Shown piece by piece: positions 8,225 to 15,089 of a DNA stretch of 64,000 nt. Origin of the DNA: JACPYF01 sp947085525 (lineage in GTDB: Bacteria; Patescibacteriota; Saccharimonadia; Saccharimonadales; Saccharimonadaceae); contig CAMTWU010000008.1 of NCBI GenBank assembly GCA_947085525.1, positions 61,613 to 125,612 of the forward strand, written 5' to 3'. The notes beneath the pieces are model-generated. The model was not told the DNA's origin and did not search any database. It worked only from the letters and a program-made list of their open reading frames with translations. Positions within the stretch are counted from its first letter, which is position 1. Each line of letters begins with the position of its first letter. Made by a program: the position numbers and the translations under genes.

Positions 8225-8410
8225 ATGAATAAGTCAAGTGCAATGGCTAGGCAAAAAGCAGTTAATGCTGCAATAGGATCAGTGCGTGCAGAGGGGCTTA
8301 AGCCGTCCAAGAACACTCGACAGCGCCTAAATGATTACGCCAGCGGCAAGATAACCGCCAGTAAGCTACGAAGCACCACTATACAGTCAGTAAACTCTAG
8401 CACAAAATAA
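8225..8410 (+). CDS. VbhA-like antitoxin of a Fic toxin
   Basis: This 61-residue protein contains SVRAEG (residues 19-24), an exact (S/T)xxxE(G/N) inhibitory motif; in class I Fic modules this glutamate blocks productive ATP binding by the toxin. The C-terminal part RLNDYASGKITASKLR has the YxxGxIs pattern of the antitoxin VbhA domain. The gene ends 6 bp before the fic start, the normal antitoxin-first order. The message appears leaderless, which makes antitoxin translation independent of a ribosome-binding site. Related modules are Bartonella VbhA/VbhT; the match here rests on motif and gene order. Confidence 0.85.
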   Translation: MNKSSAMARQKAVNAAIGSVRAEGLKPSKNTRQRLNDYASGKITASKLRSTTIQSVNSSTK

Positions 8411-8416
8411 AGACCT

Positions 8417-9010
8417 ATGTCGTACGATGTAGCAAATGACCCGTATTTTGACCCAGGTACTGGGGTTTTACGTAATTTACTAAACATTAAATCACAAAGT
8501 GAACTAGATCAGGTAGAAGCAGAGATTACATCTGTTGAAATAAGCACCATTTTAATCGAAAGTCCCGCTATAACTGTATTTGATCTGGAATTGTTGCGCG
8601 AAATACATAAACAAGTATTTTCACACATATACGATTGGGCTGGTGCAGTCCGTAGAATAGAACTGGCAAAAGACCAGACACGTTTTGCTCATGCGCAGCA
8701 TATAGAAAGCTCGGCCATAGAGCTGCTAGAGCAATTAAAGCAGGAAGGTAATTTGAAAAACCTTTCGAATGATAACTTTATCGCACGGATTGCTCACTAT
8801 TACTGTGAGTTAAATATTATCCATCCATTCAGAGAGGGCAATGGTCGCGTCATCCGAACATACCTCAGTCTTTTGGCATTTAACTCTGGCAGAAGTATTG
8901 CCTGGAATAAAATGGACAGCAAAGAAAACATTGATGCATGCGCTATCGGCTACCACGGGGATGAAAAACCGCTGCAAATTATGCTAAAAAAGTTGGTAGA
9001 AGATATTTAA
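8417..9010 (+). CDS. fic: Fic-domain AMP-transferase toxin
   Basis: This 197-residue single-domain Fic protein has the catalytic loop HPFREGNGRVIR (136-147), a perfect HPFx(D/E)GNGRxxR motif. H136 is the general base and E140 a metal ligand. The N-terminal part contains FSHIYDWAGAVRR, the conserved helix that precedes the flap. It contains no inhibitory SxxxEG motif of its own, consistent with control in trans by the preceding antitoxin (class I). Fic enzymes transfer AMP or another nucleotide to hydroxyl side chains; known bacterial targets include GyrB, ParE and EF-Tu, but the target here is unknown. Confidence 0.93.
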   Translation: MSYDVANDPYFDPGTGVLRNLLNIKSQSELDQVEAEITSVEISTILIESPAITVFDLELLREIHKQVFSHIYDWAGAVRRIELAKDQTRFAHAQHIESSAIELLEQLKQEGNLKNLSNDNFIARIAHYYCELNIIHPFREGNGRVIRTYLSLLAFNSGRSIAWNKMDSKENIDACAIGYHGDEKPLQIMLKKLVEDI

Positions 9011-9021
9011 TCTCAAACAGT

Positions 9022-9501
9022 CTAGCTAATCTGTGTAACTGGCAATCCCAAGGACATCCAGTCCATGATGCCGCCGCGATAATACAACAATTTATCCATT
9101 GGCCAGCCGTATTTTTGTAACAATTCAACCGCTCTGGGTGTAGCAGCACATTGAGGGCCGTTGCAATACAAAACTATTTCGGTGTCGCGGGTGATTTTGC
9201 CGTCTGCCTGTAGCTGGTCAAATGTCTGTACAATATCTTGCCATGGCGACAAAATCGCATCGGCAATCAGACCACTATCTCGCACGTATTCAGGCTGTCT
9301 GGTATCAATCAAAACGCCACCAGAGTCGATGTGATCTATTATCTCCAGCTCGCCAATAGTACGTAGCTGCGGATGCAGTTGCATAGGTTGAATCTCGCCC
9401 CACCATGGGTCGATGATTAGCTGACCGTCGTCCCCCAGTACCGGAACACGTGTCGAAACATGACCCGCAGGTGCTGTTTGTCGTTTGATAGTTTGTGCCA
9501 T
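9022..9501 (-). CDS. Rhodanese-like sulfurtransferase
   Basis: This 159-residue single-rhodanese protein has an N-terminal extension of about 45 residues. The signature LIDTRQPEYV and the active-site loop YCNGPQCAATPRA give a catalytic Cys with a second Cys four residues on, similar to rhodaneses linked to ArsR-type regulators. A C-terminal GGIMDWMSLGLPV closes the fold. The family moves sulfane sulfur from a donor to an acceptor through a Cys persulfide. It lies one base after the Fur-family gene and is almost certainly in its operon, so it probably serves in sulfide, peroxide or metal stress. Confidence 0.88.
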   Translation of the reverse strand: MAQTIKRQTAPAGHVSTRVPVLGDDGQLIIDPWWGEIQPMQLHPQLRTIGELEIIDHIDSGGVLIDTRQPEYVRDSGLIADAILSPWQDIVQTFDQLQADGKITRDTEIVLYCNGPQCAATPRAVELLQKYGWPMDKLLYYRGGIMDWMSLGLPVTQIS

Positions 9502-9502
9502 T

Positions 9503-9901
9503 TTATACCTCCGTTTTTATACATTTTTTACAAATACCAGTGATCAGTAGTGGCCCCGATATTTTACAATCGTCTATAGATTGTTCTATCAGTGGAGCAA
9601 TCTTTTCCTTTATTGTGGTGTCTCGCAGAACACCGCAATTTGAACACATGAAATGATCGTGCTGATCAACTGTGCTGTCGTATCGCATAGAGCCGTCCAG
9701 TGCAGCTGGCGCAACCGCAATAACGCCCCGCGACGCCAAACGAGCGGTGACGCGGTGAACAGTAGTAGGGCTGACGTCTGGATATGTTTTTCGCAACGTC
9801 GCATGTAGCTCGTTATTTGTAGCGTGACCAAAGCTACGCAAAATATCTTCGATTTGCGTACAATATTTTGTCTGTCGTGACGAGGCTACTGCGTTATTCA
9901 T
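9503..9901 (-). CDS. Fur-family metalloregulator (PerR/Zur type)
   Basis: This 132-residue protein has the Fur layout: winged helix about 15-75 (PDVSPTTVHRVTARLASRGVI as recognition region), hinge, then a dimer domain with DQHDHFMCSNCG and ITGICKKC, the two CxxC pairs that hold the structural zinc. The HDH cluster matches the regulatory metal site. Whether it senses iron, zinc, manganese or peroxide cannot be read from the sequence. A perfect 8-3-8 palindrome sits 31 bases ahead of its start and between it and the divergent rhodanese gene, so it likely controls itself and both rhodaneses. Confidence 0.9.
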   Translation of the reverse strand: MNNAVASSRQTKYCTQIEDILRSFGHATNNELHATLRKTYPDVSPTTVHRVTARLASRGVIAVAPAALDGSMRYDSTVDQHDHFMCSNCGVLRDTTIKEKIAPLIEQSIDDCKISGPLLITGICKKCIKTEV

Positions 9902-9932
9902 AATAGTTAAAAGTATAGCAAGAATTTTCGCT

Positions 9933-9951
9933 ATTGTAAATTGTTTACAAT
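9933..9951. promoter_or_regulatory. Fur/PerR-like operator palindrome
   Basis: ATTGTAAA TTG TTTACAAT is a perfect inverted repeat of 8-bp arms around 3 bases. It lies midway between the divergent Fur-family gene and the rhodanese at 9994. The arm length and the ATTRTAAA-like core resemble known Per and Zur boxes. Confidence 0.75.
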
Positions 9952-9993
9952 AAGATTATTATTGAACGTACATACAAAGAACGAGGGGGACAA

Positions 9994-10251
9994 ATGAGTA
10001 AAGTGATTATAGACGTGCGAGAGCCGTTTGAATTTATGTTAGGACACGTCAGCGGGGCTATCAACATACCAGCAGGCAAGATCAGCAAACAGCACAAAAA
10101 ACTAGAGAATATACAACTGGACGACGAAATAATAGTCTATTGCCAAAGTGGTGGACGATCCGCGATGGCGATGAATATGCTACAAAGACTGGGCTACAAA
10201 AATGTTAAAAACGGTATAAATAAAAATAACGTCCACGCCAATCATATTTAA
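9994..10251 (+). CDS. Single-domain rhodanese
   Basis: This 85-residue rhodanese has VIIDVREPFEF at the N-terminus and the active-site loop VYCQSGGRSAMA, where the cysteine is the sulfur carrier and the loop CxxGxR is canonical. It is short at the C-terminus, ending soon after the helix QRLGYKNVKNG with a poorly conserved NKNNVHANHI tail, so it may be slightly truncated. Start supported by GAGGGG 10 bases upstream. It is transcribed divergently from the Fur-family gene across the shared operator at 9933-9951. Confidence 0.85.
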   Translation: MSKVIIDVREPFEFMLGHVSGAINIPAGKISKQHKKLENIQLDDEIIVYCQSGGRSAMAMNMLQRLGYKNVKNGINKNNVHANHI

Positions 10252-10274
10252 ATTAGACTAGATGTTATTTTAGT

Positions 10275-10297
10275 CGGTCTAACTGACCGCGGTTTTT
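10275..10297 (+). terminator. Rho-independent terminator of the rhodanese gene
   Basis: CGGTC (10275-10279) pairs with GACCG (10285-10289) around TAACT; CGG and a run of five T follow. Confidence 0.6.
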
Positions 10298-10375
10298 GAC
10301 GATATTTTTGCAGTAGCAACACAATACAAGTCACTGTATTGCTATTTATAACAAAATATGTTAAAATACACATAG

Positions 10376-10395
10376 TCACATCATTTATGGTGTGA
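10376..10395 (+). promoter_or_regulatory. Leader hairpin upstream of the 10449 gene
   Basis: TCACATCA pairs with TGGTGTGA (one G-U pair) around a four-base loop. It begins about ten bases after a TAAAAT -10-like box at 10362-10367, so it would be the first structure in an 80-base leader. No riboswitch family is recognised. Confidence 0.4.
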
Positions 10396-10448
10396 TCGCA
10401 TTCTTTTCAATCTACAAATCCAAGCTTCAATGCTCGGAAGGAGAATAG

Positions 10449-10940
10449 ATGGGTACTGTGGTAAAAAACACGCAGTTGTCCGACTCGATGTTGCTGGTAA
10501 CCCTGTCAATGGGGTTGGCTTTCGGCATCTACCACGCGGTACTAATCGCCACAGGATCCGGAGTCGGTTTCTTTGGTTCGTACCGCACTCAACGTCAGCG
10601 TTACGTGATGCTGTTCATTGCTCAAGCAATCATCGCCGGCGCGGTGTTCTACACACTCAGCTTTGGCTCATTGAGCGAATACCGCGTTGCAGTAAGCGAG
10701 TGGTGGAACGCAGACGCAGGACCTGTCGGCTGGATCATCGCTTCGGCGTCAGCCATGGCACTGTTTTCACCTCTGGTCACACTTCTGTGTGCAGCATTCG
10801 TCTACTGGCGGCCGGCGACCTTCGCCAAAAGCGCCGGCAAAGGTTGGATGTACACCACCTGGGGCTGGCGAAACAGAAGGACTGTGCAGCTAAGAAGTGT
10901 CATGCCCGAGTTTTACGACCCGGACGAGCACTACGTGTAG
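10449..10940 (+). CDS. Four-helix membrane protein, unknown
   Basis: This 163-residue protein has four hydrophobic segments at about 13-33, 49-72, 92-112 and 103-123 (the last two nearly continuous) and a basic, soluble C-terminal tail with WGWRNRRTVQLRSVMPEFYDPDEHYV. The start is clear: GGAAGGAG lies 7 bases before the ATG at 10449. Codon use is visibly richer in G and C than in its neighbours. It stands alone, with a structured leader and a three-hairpin 3' region. I do not recognise it. The charged tail after the last helix suggests an inner-membrane protein with a cytoplasmic end. Confidence 0.7.
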   Translation: MGTVVKNTQLSDSMLLVTLSMGLAFGIYHAVLIATGSGVGFFGSYRTQRQRYVMLFIAQAIIAGAVFYTLSFGSLSEYRVAVSEWWNADAGPVGWIIASASAMALFSPLVTLLCAAFVYWRPATFAKSAGKGWMYTTWGWRNRRTVQLRSVMPEFYDPDEHYV

Positions 10941-10954
10941 TAAAGATGCAAAAT

Positions 10955-11027
10955 CCTGACAATCGTCAGGTCGGTGAGGGCTAGTTGGCCTTCACCGCAG
11001 GGAGTCTCGTACTATGTACGAGCTCCC
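10955..11027 (+). ncRNA. Three back-to-back hairpins (3' UTR or small RNA)
   Basis: CCTGAC/GTCAGG (10955-10970), a 10-bp stem CGGTGAGGGC/GCCTTCACCG (10972-10997) and GGGAG-CTCGTAC/GTACGAG-CTCCC (11000-11027) follow each other with 1-2 bases between. No T-run follows, so this is not a simple terminator. Confidence 0.55.
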
Positions 11028-11097
11028 GAATCGCTTCAGTAAATGTGTAATTACTCTGATGAGTCCAAAAGGACGAAAAGCGTTATAAAATAGATAC

Positions 11098-11661
11098 ATG
11101 AATATGAAGTTTTTGAATGGACTCGCTAGCGAAGTCGCACCCCAGTTGCTGGGTTGTATATTGGAACGAGAAATAGACGGACACACAGTGCGAGTTATGA
11201 TAGTTGAGACAGAGGCTTATGATCAGACAGATGTCGCCAGCCATAGTTTCAACGGCGAGACACCGCGCACCAAGGTCATGTTTGGAGAACCTGGACATCT
11301 GTACGTGTATTTTACCTATGGTATGCATTATTGCTGCAATGTTGTTGTCGGCCCAAAAGGTCATGGATCGGCAGTCTTGATCCGTGCAGTTGAGCCACTA
11401 GTAGGAATAGAAATTATGGAAGCTAGGCGCGGACGTAGTGGGCAACAGATCAGTAATGGCCCAGCTAAGCTTTGCCAGGCGCTAGATATAGATAAAAACC
11501 TCAACGAACATAATCTCAAAGATTCGCCGCTCAAACTCATACCCGCAGCGCCATTGCCGGCCAAACAAATCGTACAAACCACCCGAATAGGTATCAGCCG
11601 CGGCAAGGATGTACCATGGCGATTTTATATTAAAGATAATGATTTTGTCTCGACCCCATAG
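11098..11661 (+). CDS. mpg: 3-methyladenine (alkyladenine) DNA glycosylase, AAG family
   Basis: This 187-residue monofunctional glycosylase removes alkylated purines such as 3-methyladenine and hypoxanthine from DNA. Family signatures: LLGCIL near the start, VETEAYDQTDVASHS with the catalytic glutamate region, TPRTKVMFGEPGHLYVYFTYGMHYCCNVV, VLIRAVEPL and NGPAKLCQAL. Length is normal for a bacterial AAG. The -10 box TAAAAT (11086-11091) leaves six bases before the ATG at 11098, so the message is probably leaderless; an in-frame ATG at 11104 is an alternative start. Confidence 0.95.
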   Translation: MNMKFLNGLASEVAPQLLGCILEREIDGHTVRVMIVETEAYDQTDVASHSFNGETPRTKVMFGEPGHLYVYFTYGMHYCCNVVVGPKGHGSAVLIRAVEPLVGIEIMEARRGRSGQQISNGPAKLCQALDIDKNLNEHNLKDSPLKLIPAAPLPAKQIVQTTRIGISRGKDVPWRFYIKDNDFVSTP

Positions 11662-11664
11662 ATA

Positions 11665-11693
11665 TTGACAATATCTAGCATAAGTGATATAAT
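11665..11693 (+). promoter_or_regulatory. Consensus sigma-70 promoter
   Basis: TTGACA (11665-11670), exactly 17 bases, TATAAT (11688-11693): a full-consensus promoter. The transcript would start near 11700 and have a leader of about 85 bases. Confidence 0.85.
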
Positions 11694-11712
11694 GTAATTA
11701 CTCATAACCTTG

Positions 11713-11754
11713 AGCTTGTTAGGTCTCAGGTTCCCTGAGGAACCTTGACAAGCT
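11713..11754 (+). promoter_or_regulatory. Two-tier hairpin in the leader of the 11786 gene
   Basis: Outer stem AGCTTGT (11713-11719)/ACAAGCT (11748-11754) encloses AGGTTCC (11728-11734)/GGAACCT (11739-11745) with loop CTGA. It lies between the promoter and the ribosome site GAAAGAGG. Its function, such as mRNA stability or attenuation, is unknown. Confidence 0.55.
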
Positions 11755-11785
11755 AGAACTCAAACCCCATTAGAAAGAGGTAGTA

Positions 11786-12112
11786 ATGCTTCATATTTTG
11801 GACCCTGTATTAAACATGTTGCCAGCTAAGCTCTGGTACATGATTCTGATCACATTGACTGTTTGCGCAGTCGGCGTGCTCTACTCGGGACCGCGGCTCC
11901 ACACTCTGTTCGGTGGTTTTGCCGCCGTCGCAGTGCCATTCATCGCCCTCGGTGCTGATTTGGCGTTCATTCCTTACTCGTTCTGGAGTGGATTCGGATT
12001 CGGTGGAATCTTCCTAGGCCTTGTCGGCTACGGATTCATCTCTGTCACAAGTACCTCTGTCGGCAACAGCCGTAAAGGAAAGGGATACGGCTATTCAGAA
12101 ATGAGTAGCTGA
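11786..12112 (+). CDS. Small membrane protein, unknown
   Basis: This 108-residue, very hydrophobic protein has three helices (about 15-35, 43-66, 68-90) and a short polar tail with GNSRKGKGYGYSEMSS. Start set by AAAGAGG 6 bases before the ATG. Base composition is clearly more G+C-rich than in the housekeeping genes nearby, like the gene at 10449. It has its own consensus promoter, a folded leader and a closing hairpin, so it is a monocistronic unit that is probably strongly expressed. Family unknown. Confidence 0.65.
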   Translation: MLHILDPVLNMLPAKLWYMILITLTVCAVGVLYSGPRLHTLFGGFAAVAVPFIALGADLAFIPYSFWSGFGFGGIFLGLVGYGFISVTSTSVGNSRKGKGYGYSEMSS

Positions 12113-12127
12113 GGGACACGGGCAGAT

Positions 12128-12167
12128 GGAGTGGGTTAGTAGCGCATCACGCGTGAACACCCACTCC
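12128..12167 (+). terminator. Long-looped hairpin after the 11786 gene
   Basis: GGAGTGGGT (12128-12136) and ACCCACTCC (12159-12167) form a perfect 9-bp stem; the 22-base loop includes the GCGCATCACGCG palindrome. No T-run follows. Confidence 0.55.
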
Positions 12168-12310
12168 GTCATCAGTACAGTTCTAGCTTGTCATATATAT
12201 AGTCGACCAGTCGGTCGGCTTTTAAAATTGCAAAAATTACGTCAACATAACCAAAATTGAGGCGTATAATGATAGGTAGATAAGGGAGTTTAAGAGTACA
12301 CAAACATCAT

Positions 12311-13705
12311 ATGGCGCAAGCTTTGTATAGAAAATACCGTTCGCAATCACTAGGTGAGATCGTCGGACAACAACACATAACAGACGTACTGGCACGTGCT
12401 ATCAGCAGCGGGCATATTAATCATGCATATTTACTGACTGGCCCACGTGGAGTGGGTAAAACCTCTATTGCACGTATATTGGCACATGAAATAAACAAAC
12501 TACCGTATACCAGCGATACAAACCTAGACATCATCGAAATCGACGCCGCCAGTAACAACGGAGTAGAAGATGTCCGCGACCTACGTGACAAAGTCACTAT
12601 CGCACCCGTCGCTGCAGACAAAAAGATCTACATCATCGACGAGGTACATATGCTCAGCAAACCTGCGTTTAACGCACTGCTAAAAACCCTCGAGGAACCA
12701 CCAGAACACGTTGTGTTCATACTAGCTACCACCGAAGTTCACAAGCTACCCGACACAATCCTGAGCCGTACGCAGCGATTCCACTTTCGCCCGATCGCTG
12801 CCGAGAACATGACAGATCACCTAGGCAAAATTGCCAAGAAAGAAAAGATCAATATCGATAAAGATGCGTTAGAGCTAATTGCCCAGCGCGCTAGCGGAAG
12901 CTTCCGTGATGGCATATCGCTACTAGATCAGCTGCGAAACCTCAGTGATGACAAGATAACAGCAAAGATGATTGAGGAAACACTGGGACTCGCCCCACAA
13001 CGAAGTGTTGATGAACTAATAGATCATATTACCCACCACAGACTAGGTGCAGCAGTCGAGCTAGTCGATAGTCTGGAGCAAAATGGCATACCACCAGTAG
13101 TGTTGGTTAACCAACTGACAGGTAGTTTACGCAGTACTGTCGCAGCCAATCCCGAACTGATAAGTTTGATCGATGATTTAATAGACGTCACAAAATCGCA
13201 CGACCCACAACTGAAACTACTAGCTGTGATCGCAAAAGCCGCCAGCGGCAGTGAGCCAGACGAAAAACCCGTCAAGAGTACCGTCGCACTCAAGGCTACC
13301 GAGCCAACTATCGCTGTCAAAGCGCCCGAAAAGATTATCAAAAAAGTCGAGGAAACAAAGAAAGTTGAAAAGATCGTCACCAAATCTGCCAAAAACGCAA
13401 AATGGCCAGAACTACTAGAGGAACTGCGTTCAGAAAACCCACCATTATACGCTGTCATGCAAAAGGCGAGTGTCACCTATGAAAATGACAAATTAGATAT
13501 CATGTTTGGTTTTAAGCTACACCAAACAAAGCTAGAAAACGGCCGATATCGCCAAATGCTAGTCGACTTTTTGCACAAAAAACTCGATGTTATCCCCACA
13601 ATCTCCACATCTGTTGGCAAGTTACCCACCCCTAGTAAGGGCGTCCAGGGCATTACTGCTATTATGGGTGGAGGAGAAGAAGTAAATGTCAGCAGCCAAA
13701 GCTAA
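12311..13705 (+). CDS. dnaX: DNA polymerase III subunit gamma/tau (clamp loader)
   Basis: This 464-residue clamp-loader ATPase has Walker A GPRGVGKTS, Walker B IYIIDEVH, the clamp-loader string MLSKPAFNALLKTLEEPP and the arginine finger SRTQRFHF. Then come domain III and a Lys/Glu/Val-rich linker (about 310-365) leading to a tau-like C-terminal domain. Notable is the region after Walker A: the usual four-Cys zinc module between the P-loop helix and the DVIEIDAAS strand is missing and replaced by a short LPYTSDTNL loop. The gene overlaps dnaB by 20 bp. The preceding -10 TATAAT (about 12265) gives a short leader with GGGAG. Confidence 0.96.
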   Translation: MAQALYRKYRSQSLGEIVGQQHITDVLARAISSGHINHAYLLTGPRGVGKTSIARILAHEINKLPYTSDTNLDIIEIDAASNNGVEDVRDLRDKVTIAPVAADKKIYIIDEVHMLSKPAFNALLKTLEEPPEHVVFILATTEVHKLPDTILSRTQRFHFRPIAAENMTDHLGKIAKKEKINIDKDALELIAQRASGSFRDGISLLDQLRNLSDDKITAKMIEETLGLAPQRSVDELIDHITHHRLGAAVELVDSLEQNGIPPVVLVNQLTGSLRSTVAANPELISLIDDLIDVTKSHDPQLKLLAVIAKAASGSEPDEKPVKSTVALKATEPTIAVKAPEKIIKKVEETKKVEKIVTKSAKNAKWPELLEELRSENPPLYAVMQKASVTYENDKLDIMFGFKLHQTKLENGRYRQMLVDFLHKKLDVIPTISTSVGKLPTPSKGVQGITAIMGGGEEVNVSSQS

Positions 13706-15047
13706 GAACAGTGCCAGCGGGAAGGTACCACCACAAAGTCTAGACGCCGAGAAAAGTTTGCTCGGTGCGGTTTTGATTGATGATAATGTACTGGCGGACG
13801 TTAGCGACAAGCTAAAAGCAGCTGATTTTTATGACAAGAGTCACGAGACAATCTATGCGTCGATGATGCGCCTGTACGAAAAACACAAACCTGTCGACCT
13901 ACTAACCCTGAGTGATGATCTGCAAACCAAAGACCAGCTGGACACTGTAGGCGGTTCATCGTATCTGACAGAGCTCACAAACTATGTACCAACTGCTGCT
14001 CATGCAACTGCATACGCTGATTTGGTACGCGGTAAAGCCGTCCGTCGACGATTGATCAAAGCCAGCGCCGAATTAGCCGAGCTGGGTTATGACGAGGACA
14101 AGAGTATCGAGGAACTATTGGGTCAGGCAGAGGCTGACTTGTTTTCGGTATCTGACGAAAGCCTGAAACAAGACCTCGTCAGTCTAGAGTCAATTCTGGC
14201 CGAGAGTTTCGACCGTATTGAGGAGCTACACCGAAACAAAGGTAGTCTGCGTGGTGTGCCAACGGGCTACAAAGACCTAGACAGCAAAACCGCCGGACTT
14301 CAAAAATCTGATCTATTAATCTTGGCTGCACGTCCGGCGATGGGTAAATCAACCTTTGTCTCGAACATTGCGTATAACGTGGCGTCACAGCAAAAGAAAG
14401 CCGTGCTGTTCTTTAGTCTCGAGATGAGTAAAGACCAGTTAGTCGATCGTATGTTGGCTGACGTGAGTGGTGTCGATGCCTTTGGTATTCGTACTGGTAA
14501 CTTGTCCGAGGATGATTTCGGTAAACTATCTGACGCTATGGGCGAGATGGCCGAAGCACCGATCTTTATCGATGACACACCAGGTCTGAGCGTACTAGAA
14601 ATGCGTACCAAAGCTCGTCGCGAAGCTCACAACCAACCACTCGGGCTCATCGTTATCGACTATTTGCAGTTGATGCAAGGTAGCGGACGAAACAACAGCG
14701 ATAACCGCGTCCAAGAGGTGAGTGAGATCTCGCGTGGCCTCAAGCTAATCGCCCGTGAGTTGGATGTGCCGGTGATTGCATTGTCACAATTGTCACGTTC
14801 CGTAGAGTCTAGACACCCGCAGATTCCACAACTAGCCGACCTGCGTGAATCTGGTTCGATCGAACAAGATGCCGACCTAGTGATGTTCCTCTACCGCGAA
14901 GAATACTACAATCCCGATACTGACAACCAGCACATTTCTGACCTGATCATCGCCAAGCACCGTAACGGGCCAACTGGGAAAATCCAGTTCTACTTTCACC
15001 CTGAACGACTGCGTTTCATGTCGCTCGATCGCAAAGCAAAAGATTAG
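13686..15047 (+). CDS. dnaB: Replicative DNA helicase DnaB
   Basis: This 453-residue hexameric 5'-3' helicase has an N-terminal DnaB domain starting PPQSLDAEKSLLGAVL, a linker, then the RecA-like core: Walker A AARPAMGKST, FFSLEMS, Walker B LGLIVIDYLQLM and the late motifs VIALSQLSR and DLRESGSIEQDAD with the arginine finger region. Length is normal. It shares 20 bp with dnaX upstream, so helicase and clamp loader are translated from one message. No intein or truncation is seen. Confidence 0.97.
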   Translation: MSAAKAKNSASGKVPPQSLDAEKSLLGAVLIDDNVLADVSDKLKAADFYDKSHETIYASMMRLYEKHKPVDLLTLSDDLQTKDQLDTVGGSSYLTELTNYVPTAAHATAYADLVRGKAVRRRLIKASAELAELGYDEDKSIEELLGQAEADLFSVSDESLKQDLVSLESILAESFDRIEELHRNKGSLRGVPTGYKDLDSKTAGLQKSDLLILAARPAMGKSTFVSNIAYNVASQQKKAVLFFSLEMSKDQLVDRMLADVSGVDAFGIRTGNLSEDDFGKLSDAMGEMAEAPIFIDDTPGLSVLEMRTKARREAHNQPLGLIVIDYLQLMQGSGRNNSDNRVQEVSEISRGLKLIARELDVPVIALSQLSRSVESRHPQIPQLADLRESGSIEQDADLVMFLYREEYYNPDTDNQHISDLIIAKHRNGPTGKIQFYFHPERLRFMSLDRKAKD

Positions 15048-15089
15048 AGTTCCAGACATAAGCGCTAATAAGGTATAATTGTAAAGTTA

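Noticed and set aside
13024..13476. Antisense open frame of 150 codons inside dnaX, and similar long antisense frames in xth, atpA, atpD and nrdA
   Set aside because: No start signals, low-complexity Ser/Leu composition typical of shadows, and the opposite strand encodes well-known proteins.
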